Position numbers and translations under genes: made by a program
NCBI GenBank assembly: GCA_030066595.1
Contig: JASJBI010000009.1
Location: 87,259-151,258 of the forward strand
DNA: 64,000 bases
Source of the DNA: Alphaproteobacteria bacterium
GTDB taxonomy: Bacteria; Pseudomonadota; Alphaproteobacteria; JAJFFI01
Reading direction: 5' to 3'
Shown here: one piece after another, positions 46,199 to 54,979 of the stretch
Layout of the letters: each line of letters opens with the position of its first letter
Numbering within the stretch: position 1 is the stretch's first letter
The notes under the pieces: model-generated
What the model was told of the DNA's origin: nothing
Seen by the model: the letters and a program-made list of their open reading frames with translations, nothing else
Databases searched by the model: none

Positions 46199-47515
46199 AT
46201 GGGCGTGGCTGCGCCGGACAGGAAAGATCTGGATCCCATCGAGGTCGCGAGCCGCGACGAGATCGCGGCGCTGCAGACGGAACGTCTCAAGTGGAGCTTG
46301 AAGCACGCCTACGAAAACGTCGCTCACTATAAGAAGAAATTCGACGAGGCCGGCGTCCATCCGGACGACTTCAAGGAGCTGGCCGACCTCGCCAAGTTTC
46401 CCTTCACCGCCAAGGAAGACCTGCGCCAGAACTACCCCTTCGGGATGTTCGCCGTACCGCGGGAGCAGGTGGTGCGCATCCACGCCTCGAGCGGCACCAC
46501 GGGCCAGCCCACCGTGGTCGGCTACACCAAGAACGACATCGAGATCTGGGCGAGCCTGGTGGCCCGCTCGATCCGCGCCTCGGGCGGCCGGCCCGGCGAC
46601 ATCATCCACGTCGCCTATGGCTACGGCCTGTTCACCGGCGGGCTCGGCGCGCACTACGGCGGCGAGTATCTCGACTGCACCGTGATCCCTATGTCGGGCG
46701 GCATGACCGAGCGGCAGGTCCAGCTCATCCAGGACTTCAAGCCCGACATCATCATGGTGACGCCCTCCTACATGCTGGCGATCGCCGACGAGTTCGAGAC
46801 GCAGGGGCTGGACATGACCGCCTCGTCGCTGCGCATCGGCATTCACGGCGCCGAGCCCTGGACCGATTCCATGCGCAAGGAGATCGAGCGGCGCTGCGGC
46901 GTCGACGCGGTCGACATCTACGGCCTGTCCGAGGTCATGGGGCCCGGCGTGGCCAATGAGTGCGCCGAGACCAAGGACGGCCCGGTGATCTGGGAAGACC
47001 ACTTCTATCCCGAAATCGTTGACCCGGCCACCGGCGACGTGCAGGCGGACGGCGAGTTCGGCGAGATGGTGTTCACCTCGCTGACCAAGGAGGCGTTTCC
47101 GGTGATCCGCTATCGGACCCGGGACCTGACCCGGCTCTTGCCGCCGACGGCGCGCTCCATGCGGCGCTTCGACCGGATCACCGGGCGCTCGGACGACATG
47201 CTGATCATCCGCGGCGTCAACGTGTTTCCGACCCAGATCGAGGAGCTGATCCTCAAGCACCCGCAGCTCTCGCCGCACTACTTCCTGGAGCTGCGGCGTG
47301 AGAAGCATCTCGACGAGCTGGACGTGGTGGTCGAGGCGCGGCCCGAGCTGTCACAGGCCGGGGCGGACGGCATGGCGGCCGAGGGCAAGGCCCTGCAGCA
47401 CGACATCAAGTCGCTGATCGGCATCACCACCCGGGTACGGGTCGAGCCCGAAGGCGGCGTCGAGCGTTCCATCGGAAAGGCCAAGCGGATCATCGACTTG
47501 CGGCCGAAAGATTAG
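46199..47515 (+). CDS. paaK: Phenylacetate-CoA ligase
   Basis: A 438-residue ANL-family ligase. The P-loop SSGTTGQPT is at 97-105, and GLSEVMGPGVANEC, the hinge DLTRLLPPT-type segment and C-terminal KAKRIIDLRPK (catalytic Lys) are PaaK-like. It activates phenylacetate (or a hydroxylated relative) to the CoA ester with ATP. ATG 46199 follows GGAGGAGAGG. It is 52 bases after paaJ and 27 bases before the hydroxylase gene, in the same direction. Confidence 0.95.
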   Translation: MGVAAPDRKDLDPIEVASRDEIAALQTERLKWSLKHAYENVAHYKKKFDEAGVHPDDFKELADLAKFPFTAKEDLRQNYPFGMFAVPREQVVRIHASSGTTGQPTVVGYTKNDIEIWASLVARSIRASGGRPGDIIHVAYGYGLFTGGLGAHYGGEYLDCTVIPMSGGMTERQVQLIQDFKPDIIMVTPSYMLAIADEFETQGLDMTASSLRIGIHGAEPWTDSMRKEIERRCGVDAVDIYGLSEVMGPGVANECAETKDGPVIWEDHFYPEIVDPATGDVQADGEFGEMVFTSLTKEAFPVIRYRTRDLTRLLPPTARSMRRFDRITGRSDDMLIIRGVNVFPTQIEELILKHPQLSPHYFLELRREKHLDELDVVVEARPELSQAGADGMAAEGKALQHDIKSLIGITTRVRVEPEGGVERSIGKAKRIIDLRPKD

Positions 47516-47542
47516 CTTCGATACCAAGACGGACCGGTCGGT

Positions 47543-49234
47543 ATGGGTAGCTACGAGTACAAGACATACGACTTCGTGACGCCGGAGGAGCAGCGCACCG
47601 GCGCGCCCGCGCGCCATCCCGTGGTGATCGTCGGCGCCGGTCCGGTGGGGCTCACCGCCGCCGTCGACCTGGCCTATCGCGGCGTCCGCTCGGTCGTGCT
47701 CGACGACGAGAACCAGGTCAGCGAGGGCAGCCGTGCGATCTGCTGGGCCAAGCGGACGCTCGAGATCTGGGACCGGCTCGGCTGCGCCGAACCCATGGAG
47801 GCCAAGGGCATCACCTGGAAGCTCGGCAAGGTGTTCGACGGCGACAGGCACCTCTACACCTTCGACCTATTGCCCGAGCCGCATCACAAGCACCCGGCCT
47901 TTATCAATCTGCAGCAATACTATGCCGAGGAATACCTGATCGATCGGGTGAACGCGCTCGACGCCGTGGAGCTGCGCTGGAGCAACCGGGTGACGGCCGT
48001 CGAGCCGGACGCGGACAAGGTCACGCTGACCATCGAGACGCCGGACGGACCCTATAGGACGGAATGCGACTACCTGATTGCCTGCGACGGGGCGCGCAGC
48101 ACCGTGCGCAAGCTCATGGATCTCGAATTCGTCGGCCGCTACTTCGAGGACCGCTTCCTCATCGCCGACGTGAAGATGAAGGCGAACTTCCCGACCGAGC
48201 GCTGGTTCTGGTACCACCCGCCGTTCCACGAGGGGCCCTCGGCTCTGCTGCACCGCCAGGCGGACGACGTGTTCCGGATCGATTTGCAGCTGGGACCGGA
48301 GGTCGACCCGGACGAAGAGGCCACGCCCGAGAAGGTCGTGCCCCGGCTGAAGAAGATGCTGGGCGAGGATGTGGAATTCGAACTGGAATGGGTCAGCGTC
48401 TACCGCTTCCAGGCGCGCCGGCTCGCCAAGTTCCGGCACGGCCGCGTGCTCTTCGCCGGGGACTCGGCGCACCAGGTCTCGCCCTTCGGCGCACGCGGCG
48501 GCAACAGCGGCATTCCCGACGCCGAGAACCTGGCCTGGAAGCTGGCCCTGGTGCTCGGCGGCAAGGCGCCAGACGACCTGCTCGACAGCTACGACGCCGA
48601 GCGGGTCTACGCCGCGGATGACAACCTGCGCATCACCTCGCGCACCACCGACTTCATGTCGGCCAAGGGGGCCGTCCCGGTGGCCTTCCGCGACGCCGCC
48701 TTGGGGCTCGCCACCAAATGGCCGTTCGCGCGCGCCTTGGTCAACGCCGGTCGGCTGTCGACCGCGACAGTGCATTGGGACTCGCCCCTGAACACGCCGG
48801 ACGGGGACGACTGGGCCGGCGGCGTGGTCGCCGGCCAGGTCTGCGAGGACGCGCCCGTCAACGGCGACGACTGGCTGCTGGATCACCTCGGGCGGGACTT
48901 CGCTTTCCTCTACTTCTTCGGCGCCGAAGCACCTGTTCCGGACGGACTTTCCGGGCTCGCCCGGCTCGAGATCCCGGTCCAGCCGCTGGTGGTCGTGCCG
49001 CAGGGCGAGGGCGCCACTGCGGGCGGACTGACCGCGCTGGCGGACAGCGAAGGCTGCGCCTTCGCCCGCTATGACGCCCGGCCGGGGAGCTGCTATCTGG
49101 TGCGCCCCGACCAGACCGTGGCGGGCCGCTGGCGGCGCTTCGACGAGGCGGCGGTGCGGGCGGCGCTGGCGCGGGCGAGCTGTCGGGACGCGGTCGCGCC
49201 CGCGGCCCCGCAAGAGCAGGCGGCGGAGGCCTGA
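47543..49234 (+). CDS. FAD-dependent aromatic hydroxylase (MhaA/MhpA-like), paralogue 2
   Basis: A 563-residue flavin monooxygenase paralogous to the one at 21630-23240. FAD motifs: GAGPVG near residue 34, DG motif ACDGARSTVR, GD motif GRVLFAGDSAHQVSPFGARG; a thioredoxin-like C-terminal domain follows. Long identical stretches with copy 1 include LGEDVEFELEWVS and HPAFINLQQYY-type segments. It is the seventh gene of the paa operon, followed 2 bases later by the DUF2783 gene. It may add a hydroxyl to phenylacetate, hydroxyphenylacetate or their CoA esters; the substrate is not proven by sequence. Confidence 0.9.
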   Translation: MGSYEYKTYDFVTPEEQRTGAPARHPVVIVGAGPVGLTAAVDLAYRGVRSVVLDDENQVSEGSRAICWAKRTLEIWDRLGCAEPMEAKGITWKLGKVFDGDRHLYTFDLLPEPHHKHPAFINLQQYYAEEYLIDRVNALDAVELRWSNRVTAVEPDADKVTLTIETPDGPYRTECDYLIACDGARSTVRKLMDLEFVGRYFEDRFLIADVKMKANFPTERWFWYHPPFHEGPSALLHRQADDVFRIDLQLGPEVDPDEEATPEKVVPRLKKMLGEDVEFELEWVSVYRFQARRLAKFRHGRVLFAGDSAHQVSPFGARGGNSGIPDAENLAWKLALVLGGKAPDDLLDSYDAERVYAADDNLRITSRTTDFMSAKGAVPVAFRDAALGLATKWPFARALVNAGRLSTATVHWDSPLNTPDGDDWAGGVVAGQVCEDAPVNGDDWLLDHLGRDFAFLYFFGAEAPVPDGLSGLARLEIPVQPLVVVPQGEGATAGGLTALADSEGCAFARYDARPGSCYLVRPDQTVAGRWRRFDEAAVRAALARASCRDAVAPAAPQEQAAEA

Positions 49235-49236
49235 CC

Positions 49237-49443
49237 ATGGCGGACGTCCCAAAGCTGCGCGCGGATCTCGGCATCGCCGCGCCGGACGACCTCTACGAGG
49301 CGCTGATCAAGGCCCATGAGGGCTTGAGCCAGGAGCAGAGCAATCTCCTGAACGCCCGCCTGATCTTCCTGCTCGCCAACCATGTCGGCGACGACGCGGT
49401 GCTGCACGAGGCCATCGCCGCGGCCCGCGAGGGCATCGCCTGA
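49237..49443 (+). CDS. DUF2783 small protein, likely hydroxylase coupling subunit, paralogue 2
   Basis: A 68-residue helical protein, 2 bases after the hydroxylase gene. The core AHEG..NARLIFLLANHVGDDAVLHEA matches the copy at 21415. The fixed hydroxylase-DUF2783 pairing in both loci supports a two-component enzyme of the MhaAB kind known from Pseudomonas putida U. It is the last gene of the forward paa operon; palindromic repeats that could end transcription follow. Confidence 0.75.
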   Translation: MADVPKLRADLGIAAPDDLYEALIKAHEGLSQEQSNLLNARLIFLLANHVGDDAVLHEAIAAAREGIA

Positions 49444-49477
49444 CACCGACCCGCGGTCTTCCTCACCCCCTTCCTGA

Positions 49478-49606
49478 CCCTCCCCCATCGAGGGGGAGGG
49501 AACAAGAGCGAGCCGCGTTCTTGCTGACCCTTCCGCTCTCGCCATGAGAGAAGATCAAGGCAATCGAGTCGCACTAAACTGAGCCCTCCCCCTTGATGGG
49601 GGAGGG
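49478..49606. repeat. Two copies of a palindrome with CCCTCCCCC arms
   Basis: CCCTCCCCC-5 bases-GGGGGAGGG occurs at 49478-49500 and again at 49584-49606, with identical 9-base arms and different loops (ATCGA and TTGAT). They lie between the convergent DUF2783 and dcd genes. Such C-rich dyads are common dispersed repeats in proteobacteria and could end transcription from both sides. The 200 bases hold no gene. Confidence 0.75.
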
Positions 49607-49643
49607 TGGCGCGCAGCGCCGGGTGGGGGTGACCGCTCCGCAG

Positions 49644-50798
49644 TTACCGCTTGAAGTGCTTGCTGAGCGCCAGGCCCTGGCGCTGGTAGGACGAGCCGAT
49701 GTCCGTGCCGTAGAGGCGATCGGGCAGGCTCAAGAGCGGCTCGAACAGCAGCCGGCCGACCACTTGGCCGTCCTCGACCATGAAGGGGACCTCGTGTGGC
49801 CGCACCTCCAGGACCGCGCGGGTGCCCTCGGCGCCCAGCTCGGTACGGCCGAAGCCCGGGTCGAAGAAGCCGGCGTAGTGGACCCGGAATTCGCCGACCA
49901 GCGTGTCATAGGCGACCATCTCGGCGGCGTGATCCTCGGGGATCGAAATCGCCTCCTTGGACGCGAGAATGTAGAAGTCGTCAAGGTTGAGGACGATGGC
50001 CTTCTTGTCGCTGGCGTGGATCGGCTCCCAGAAATCGAGCGGCTCGTATTCCCCCGGCACGTCGTAGTCGATCACGCCCGCATCCCGCTTGGCCTTGTAA
50101 CCGATGATGCCGCCGCTCTCGTCGCCGGCCAGATCGATGGAGATGGCGATGCCGCGGGCAATGTTCTCCTCGCCGGGCTCGGCGCCTACCACGCGGCGCT
50201 GCTCCTGCAAGAGCTGCAAGGTTTGGTCGCTGTAGACTGGCTCGCCGCGCCGGAGCCGGAGCTGGCTCAAGGTCGTGCCTTCGCGCACCTTGATGCTGAA
50301 TGTGCGCGGCGAGATTTCGGCGTAGAGCTGGCCGGCATAGCCGGGGCGCACGCGGTCGAACTCGTTGGTGTGGTCGGTGATCATGCGGGTGAAGATGTCG
50401 AGCCGGCCGGTCGAGCTCTTCGGGTTGGTCGCGCCCGAGATGTCGTCCGGAAGGGCGAGCGTCTCCAACAGCGGCACGATGTAGACGCAGCCGCGCTCGA
50501 GCACCGCGCCTTCGGTCAGATCCATGTCGTAAAGGCCGTAGCGCTCGATCTTGTCGATGACCCGGTCCTTGGGGCTCGGCAGGAAGCTCGCCTGCACGCG
50601 GTAGGCTTTGGGCCCGAGGCGCAGGTCGAGGCTCGCGGGCTGCAGCTGCTTGTCCCGGATCAGGCTCGGCGCCCGGATGGCTTCCAAGTCGATCAGGTCA
50701 CGGATCATGTGGTCGGGCAGGATGCCCGCAGGCCGCGCGTGCCCGGGGTCCGCTTGATCGTCCTGCGCGAGGGCGATTGGGGTGGCGCTCTGGCTCAT
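49644..50798 (-). CDS. dcd: 2'-deoxycytidine 5'-triphosphate deaminase, long alphaproteobacterial form
   Basis: A 384-residue protein of the dUTPase/dCTP deaminase fold, twice the length of enteric Dcd and with two related halves, as in alphaproteobacteria. SSTGRLDIFTRMITDHTNEF and HYAGFFDPGFGRTELGAEG are the nucleotide-binding stretches, one in each half, and the Glu in ATGTRAVLEV-type strand is in place. It turns dCTP into dUTP for thymidylate synthesis. It is a housekeeping gene lodged between the two halves of the paa-type locus. ATG 50798 is chosen. Confidence 0.9.
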   Translation of the reverse strand: MSQSATPIALAQDDQADPGHARPAGILPDHMIRDLIDLEAIRAPSLIRDKQLQPASLDLRLGPKAYRVQASFLPSPKDRVIDKIERYGLYDMDLTEGAVLERGCVYIVPLLETLALPDDISGATNPKSSTGRLDIFTRMITDHTNEFDRVRPGYAGQLYAEISPRTFSIKVREGTTLSQLRLRRGEPVYSDQTLQLLQEQRRVVGAEPGEENIARGIAISIDLAGDESGGIIGYKAKRDAGVIDYDVPGEYEPLDFWEPIHASDKKAIVLNLDDFYILASKEAISIPEDHAAEMVAYDTLVGEFRVHYAGFFDPGFGRTELGAEGTRAVLEVRPHEVPFMVEDGQVVGRLLFEPLLSLPDRLYGTDIGSSYQRQGLALSKHFKR

Positions 50799-51038
50799 CG
50801 GCCGGCTCCGTCTCCCTTGGTTAGAGCCATACGTTAGCAGGATTACCGTTTGATTACAATGAGTTACAGTGTGATCCTGCCAGTCGGTTATACGCAGCCA
50901 GGCAGACGACAAACCTTTGAGGGCAGGCAATTCCTGCGCTTTTCCCCGAGATTCACAGATTGTTGCCGATCCATCGCAGAGCGTCGCATTTCGGCACGCT
51001 TGTCAAGCCAATCTGTTTTGTCCCTGGCCCTTCCGGTG

Positions 51039-51099
51039 CTTCATCCTGAGGAGCCGCCTTCTCCTTCAAGACGGCCTTACAGGCCTCCTCAGGATGAAG
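51039..51099. repeat. Perfect 15-bp inverted repeat upstream of dcd
   Basis: CTTCATCCTGAGGAG at 51039-51053 has its exact complement at 51085-51099, with a 31-base loop that itself has short complementary runs. It lies in the 383-base space 50799-51181 between dcd and the MBL gene. Repeats of this type are common in alphaproteobacterial intergenic DNA. The same space also has GCAGGAT / ATCCTGC at 50837 and 50874, near the dcd promoter; nothing else was identified. Confidence 0.7.
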
Positions 51100-51181
51100 G
51101 CGGCGTCTCGAAGGATGAGCGCGTCGAACCACGAAACATGAGGGCCTTGGCTCAAGCCTACCCTTCACCGGCCCGCGCGTC

Positions 51182-52132
51182 TCACCCCTCCAGCGACTTC
51201 CACATCTCGATGTCGCGCTCCTCGGTCCAGATGCGCGGATGGTCGATGCCCTTGGACTCGTCATAGGCGCGGGAGACGTTGAACGGCATGCAGTGCTCGA
51301 AGATCACCCACTCGCCGTATTTCGGCGCCATCGCCGCGAAGGTCTCCTCGTACACGTCGCCGAGCTCGCGGCCGGCCGTGGCGCCCTTGCCGACCTCGGC
51401 CAACAGCATGCGCACGAAGCCCTGGGTGCTCTCGATCGCCGCCGCGCTGTCGGCCGCGGTCTTGAGAGCCTCGCCCCGGCCCGGTACCAGCTTCTCGGGG
51501 CCGAGCGCCTTGAGCTTCTCTAGGCTCTCGGGCCACTCGGTCAGATGCGCGTCGCCGCAATATGGGGTGGCGCCCCATTCCACCTGGTCGCCCGAGAACA
51601 GGACCTTCTCCTTGGGCAGCCAGACCACCGTGTCGCCCTTGGTGTGGCCCTTCCCGAGATGCATGATCTGCACCTCGCGCTCACCCAGGAACATCGTCAG
51701 CTTGTTCTCGATCACCATGGTCGGCCAGGTCAGGCCGGGAACGGACTCGACCGACTGGAACAGCCGCGGGAAGCGCTGCACCTCGGACTTGAAGTCCTGC
51801 TCGCCGCGCTCCTGGATCAGCTCGTAGGTGCCCTGGCTGCAAATGATGTGCTCGGCGCCGTAGGCCGAGGCGCCGAGGACGCGCACCGCGTGATAGTGCG
51901 ACAGCACGATGTACGAGATCGGCTTGTCGGTGACCTTATGGATTTCCTCGATCAGCGCCTGGGCCTGCACGGGCGTGGCCAGCGTGTCGACGATCATCAC
52001 CGCGTCGTCGCCTACGATAACGCCGGCGTTGGGGTCGCCCTCGGCCGTATAGGCGTAGAGCCCATCGGCCAGCTCGGCGAAGGTGACCTGCTTTTCCTCG
52101 AGGTCGCCCTGCGAGGCGAAGGTTCTGGCCAT
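51182..52132 (-). CDS. Metallo-beta-lactamase-fold protein with altered metal site (copy 2)
   Basis: A 316-residue paralogue of the protein at 23281-24237, with collinear motifs at identical residue numbers: His79-Tyr-His81-Ala-Val83-Arg84, His163, Asp182 and Arg219. The second-metal ligands are thus replaced in both copies. It is the last gene of the minus-strand operon that starts with the PaaA-like gene and includes livKHMGF. Both copies travel with a flavin hydroxylase plus DUF2783, so a role on the hydroxylated or ring-opened product is likely. Confidence 0.85.
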   Translation of the reverse strand: MARTFASQGDLEEKQVTFAELADGLYAYTAEGDPNAGVIVGDDAVMIVDTLATPVQAQALIEEIHKVTDKPISYIVLSHYHAVRVLGASAYGAEHIICSQGTYELIQERGEQDFKSEVQRFPRLFQSVESVPGLTWPTMVIENKLTMFLGEREVQIMHLGKGHTKGDTVVWLPKEKVLFSGDQVEWGATPYCGDAHLTEWPESLEKLKALGPEKLVPGRGEALKTAADSAAAIESTQGFVRMLLAEVGKGATAGRELGDVYEETFAAMAPKYGEWVIFEHCMPFNVSRAYDESKGIDHPRIWTEERDIEMWKSLEG

Positions 52133-52194
52133 GGCTTACTCCCTCGTCAAATGCTGCGCATTCGGCTCACATGTCCGGCCGGCGCCGACCAAGA

Positions 52195-52899
52195 TCATAT
52201 CCCGAGATAGGCCTCCTTGACCTTCTCGTTCACCAGCAACGCCTCGCCCTTGTCGGCGAGCACGATCTTGCCGGTCTCCAGCACATAGCCCCGGTCGGCG
52301 ATCGAGAGCGCGGCGAAGGCGTTCTGCTCGACCAGGAAGATGGTCGTGCCCGCCGCCTTGAGCTCGGCGATGGCGGCGAAGATCTCGTCCACCAGGATCG
52401 GGGCGAGGCCCATGCTCGGCTCGTCCAGCAGCAAGAGGACCGGCTGGGCCATGAGGGCGCGCGACATGGCCAGCATCTGCTGCTGGCCGCCCGACAGCGT
52501 GCCGGCCGGCTGCTTGCGCCGCTCCTCGAGCACCGGAAACATAGCGAAGCACTTCTCCAGCATCTCGGCCGTGCCGGCGCCACCGCGGGAAAAGGCGCCC
52601 AGCCGCAGATTGTCCTCGACCGACATGGGCCCGAACACCTGCCGGCCCTCGGGGACCTGGGAGATGCCCATGCGTACGCGGGAATCGGGCGGGTTCGCGG
52701 TGATGTTGTGGTCGTCGAACATGATCTTGCCGCCGCTCGCAGGCTGCACGCCCGAGATTGTGCGCAACAACGTGGTCTTGCCGGCGCCATTGGCGCCGAC
52801 CAGCGCCACCAGCTCGCCCCTGTCGATGGTCAGATCGATGCCCTTCAAGGCCTGGATGCGGCCGTAGTGGCTGGTCAGGGCTTCGACGGCGAGCAGCAT
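52195..52899 (-). CDS. livF: Branched-chain/aromatic acid ABC transporter ATPase LivF
   Basis: A 234-residue ABC ATPase: Walker A GANGAGKTT, signature LSGGQQQ, Walker B LLLLDEPSMGLAP and the switch His region. MGISQVPEGRQVF is the LivF pattern. With LivG it powers uptake through LivHM. ATG 52899 is chosen. A 267-base MITE-like element separates it from livG, so its expression may now depend on readthrough or on a promoter in that element. Confidence 0.93.
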   Translation of the reverse strand: MLLAVEALTSHYGRIQALKGIDLTIDRGELVALVGANGAGKTTLLRTISGVQPASGGKIMFDDHNITANPPDSRVRMGISQVPEGRQVFGPMSVEDNLRLGAFSRGGAGTAEMLEKCFAMFPVLEERRKQPAGTLSGGQQQMLAMSRALMAQPVLLLLDEPSMGLAPILVDEIFAAIAELKAAGTTIFLVEQNAFAALSIADRGYVLETGKIVLADKGEALLVNEKVKEAYLGI

Positions 52900-52901
52900 T
52901 A

Positions 52902-53168
52902 GGGCCTGCCTGCAGCTAGGTTGCGGGATTGGCGGGAGCGCCTTTGGGACAGGGCTAGGAGAGGACGGCGTGGTGATGCTGGGCGCATCACGAGCCGTTC
53001 TCGACAACGCCCTGGCCCAAAGCCGCCCCGTCCCTCGGGATATGGCGAAATCGGCCGGCCTTGACGTCGCTCGTCGTCGAATATGCTCGGCATGTCCATC
53101 CTCCTCGCTCCTAAACTCCGGCCGACTTCGCCTATACCAAAGCCCGCAATCTAACTGTAGGCAGGCCC
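52902..53168. mobile_element. MITE-like non-autonomous element between livG and livF
   Basis: The two ends share a 26-base terminal inverted repeat with only three mismatches, all transitions, beginning GGGCCTGCCT (left end from 52902, right end read on the minus strand from 53168). TA flanks both ends (52900-52901 and 53169-53170). Length is 267 bases with no transposase. The livG stop TAG is made of the flanking TA plus the first base of the element. A 60-codon frame inside ends in TAATG at the livF start, but its second half does not look coding. Confidence 0.75.
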
Positions 53169-53980
53169 TAGTGCGCCTCCGTCCCGCCGCCGGCCTCGCT
53201 GGCCGCGCCGGCCTCGCTGGCCGCGCCGGCGCCGAGATAGGCGGCGATCACGTCGGGGTTGCCGCGCACCTCCTCGGCGGTCCCTTCGGTGAGCTTTTTG
53301 CCGTAGTCCAGCACCAGGATGTGGTCCGAGATGCCCATCACCAGGCGCATGTCGTGCTCGACGAGCACCACGGTCACGCCGCCGGCCGCAACCTTCTGGA
53401 TCAGATCGTCGATCTCCTGGGTCTCGGTGGCGTTGCAGCCGGCGGCCGGCTCGTCGAGCAGCAGGAGCTTGGGCTCCGCCGCCAGCGCGCGGGCGATCTC
53501 GAGCCGCTTGAGTGCGCCGTAAGGCAGCGAATCCGCCTCCGCGCCGAGATACTGCTCGAGCCCGACATAGGCCAACAGCTCGCTCGCCTTCTGCCGCGCC
53601 GCCTCATCCGCGCGCACCGAGCCGGGGAAGCGAAGCATGGCCGCCAGCAAGCCGCGGCGCTGGTGCAGGTGGCGGCCGACCATGACGTTCTCGAGCGCGG
53701 TCATGTTGAAGAAGATCTGCAGGTTCTGGAAGCTGCGCGAGATGCCGCGCTTGGCCAGCTCGAAGGTGGGCCGGCCGGAAATTTCTTCCCCGTCGAAGCG
53801 GATGCTGCCGGAACTCGGCACATAGACGCCGGTGATCAGGTTGAACAGCGTGGTCTTGCCGGCGCCGTTCGGCCCGATGATCGAATGGATGGTGCCGGGC
53901 GCGATCGAAAACGTCAGGTCCTCGACGGCGTGAATGCCGCCGAACTCCTTGGAGAGGTTCTCGACCACGAGCAAGGTCAC
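53168..53980 (-). CDS. livG: Branched-chain/aromatic acid ABC transporter ATPase LivG
   Basis: A 270-residue ABC ATPase: Walker A GPNGAGKTT, the LivG-type GISRSFQNLQIF, signature LPYGALKRLEIARAL and Walker B LLLLDEPAAGCN. GTG 53980 overlaps the livM stop by 4 bases. The C-terminal tail has a small internal repeat (GAASEA twice) and ends TEAH at a TAG completed by the MITE-like element, so the original tail may have been different. Confidence 0.93.
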   Translation of the reverse strand: MTLLVVENLSKEFGGIHAVEDLTFSIAPGTIHSIIGPNGAGKTTLFNLITGVYVPSSGSIRFDGEEISGRPTFELAKRGISRSFQNLQIFFNMTALENVMVGRHLHQRRGLLAAMLRFPGSVRADEAARQKASELLAYVGLEQYLGAEADSLPYGALKRLEIARALAAEPKLLLLDEPAAGCNATETQEIDDLIQKVAAGGVTVVLVEHDMRLVMGISDHILVLDYGKKLTEGTAEEVRGNPDVIAAYLGAGAASEAGAASEAGGGTEAH

Positions 53981-54975
53981 GGCAGCCGCCTCCGGATCAG
54001 GATGATGAGGCTCGGCAGCAAGCCCTTGGACATGAAGATCATGGTGAGCATGAGCAACAGTCCGAACACCAGGTGCTCGTAGTCGTGCAGCACGGTCAGG
54101 AACTCCGGCAGCGCGGTCAGGACCGCGGCGCCGACCACCGAGCCGAAGACCGAGGCCATGCCGCCGAACACCACCATGATGACGAACTGTATCGAAGTGA
54201 AGAACTCCGCGACCACGGGCGTGAGAAAGCCCGTGTAATGGGCGAACAGGCTGCCGGCGAGGCTCGCGAACAGGGCCGAGACCACGAAGATCAGCACCTT
54301 GTATCTGGTGGTGTCGACGCCCACGGTTTCCGCCGCCACCTCCGAGCCGTGCACGGCCCGGAGCGCCCGCCCGATCGACGAGTCGATCAGATTGAGCGAC
54401 AGCCACACAGTGACGACCAGCACGCCGCTCACGAGCCAGTACCAGGCCGGCTCGCTGTTGGGCGACCAGCCGAACAGCGAAAAGGCCGGCACCGGCATGC
54501 CGTCGGGGCCGCCCGTCAGGTCGACCTCCTGGTTCAAAACGATCGAGATGATGATGCCCATGCCCAGCGTGGCCATGGCCAGGTAGTGCCCCTTGAGGCG
54601 CAGGATCGGCCGCGCCAGGACGAAGGAGAGCACGCCCACCAGCACGAGCCCCGCGAACAGGGACGCCAGCGGCGGCCAGCCGTAGCTGTCCGTCAGGATG
54701 GCCGAGCTGTAGGCGCCAAGGCCGAAGAAGCCGGCATGGCCGAGGCTGATCTGCCCGGCATAGCCGATCAACAGATTGAGGCCGACGCAGACGATGGCCG
54801 ACAGGCCGATCTTGATCGCCACGTCGTAGTGGAAGTTGTTGGTGAAAAAGAACTGCAGGACGATGATGACGAGGATCAAAGCGCCGACCCCCGCGTAGCG
54901 CGGCGACAGCAGCGCGGTGCGACGCGCGCCCCGCTTCAAGGCTTCTGTGCCGGCGTCCTTTTCGGTGACCGCCAT
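53977..54975 (-). CDS. livM: Branched-chain/aromatic acid ABC transporter permease LivM
   Basis: A 332-residue permease with 8-10 membrane helices. The family stretch LLIGYAGQISLGHAGFFGLGAYSSA is present near residue 70. It forms the membrane channel with LivH. It overlaps livG by 4 bases and follows livH by 4 bases, so the permease and ATPase genes are one unit. Confidence 0.94.
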   Translation of the reverse strand: MAVTEKDAGTEALKRGARRTALLSPRYAGVGALILVIIVLQFFFTNNFHYDVAIKIGLSAIVCVGLNLLIGYAGQISLGHAGFFGLGAYSSAILTDSYGWPPLASLFAGLVLVGVLSFVLARPILRLKGHYLAMATLGMGIIISIVLNQEVDLTGGPDGMPVPAFSLFGWSPNSEPAWYWLVSGVLVVTVWLSLNLIDSSIGRALRAVHGSEVAAETVGVDTTRYKVLIFVVSALFASLAGSLFAHYTGFLTPVVAEFFTSIQFVIMVVFGGMASVFGSVVGAAVLTALPEFLTVLHDYEHLVFGLLLMLTMIFMSKGLLPSLIILIRRRLP

Positions 54976-54979
54976 CGCG

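Noticed and set aside
52899..53099. A 66-codon minus-strand frame inside the MITE-like element, with a good ribosome site and a TAATG junction to livF
   Set aside because: The first half is plausible, but the second half is a low-quality Arg/Ser/Pro run, and the whole frame lies in a repeat element. It is better explained as a leader or chance frame.
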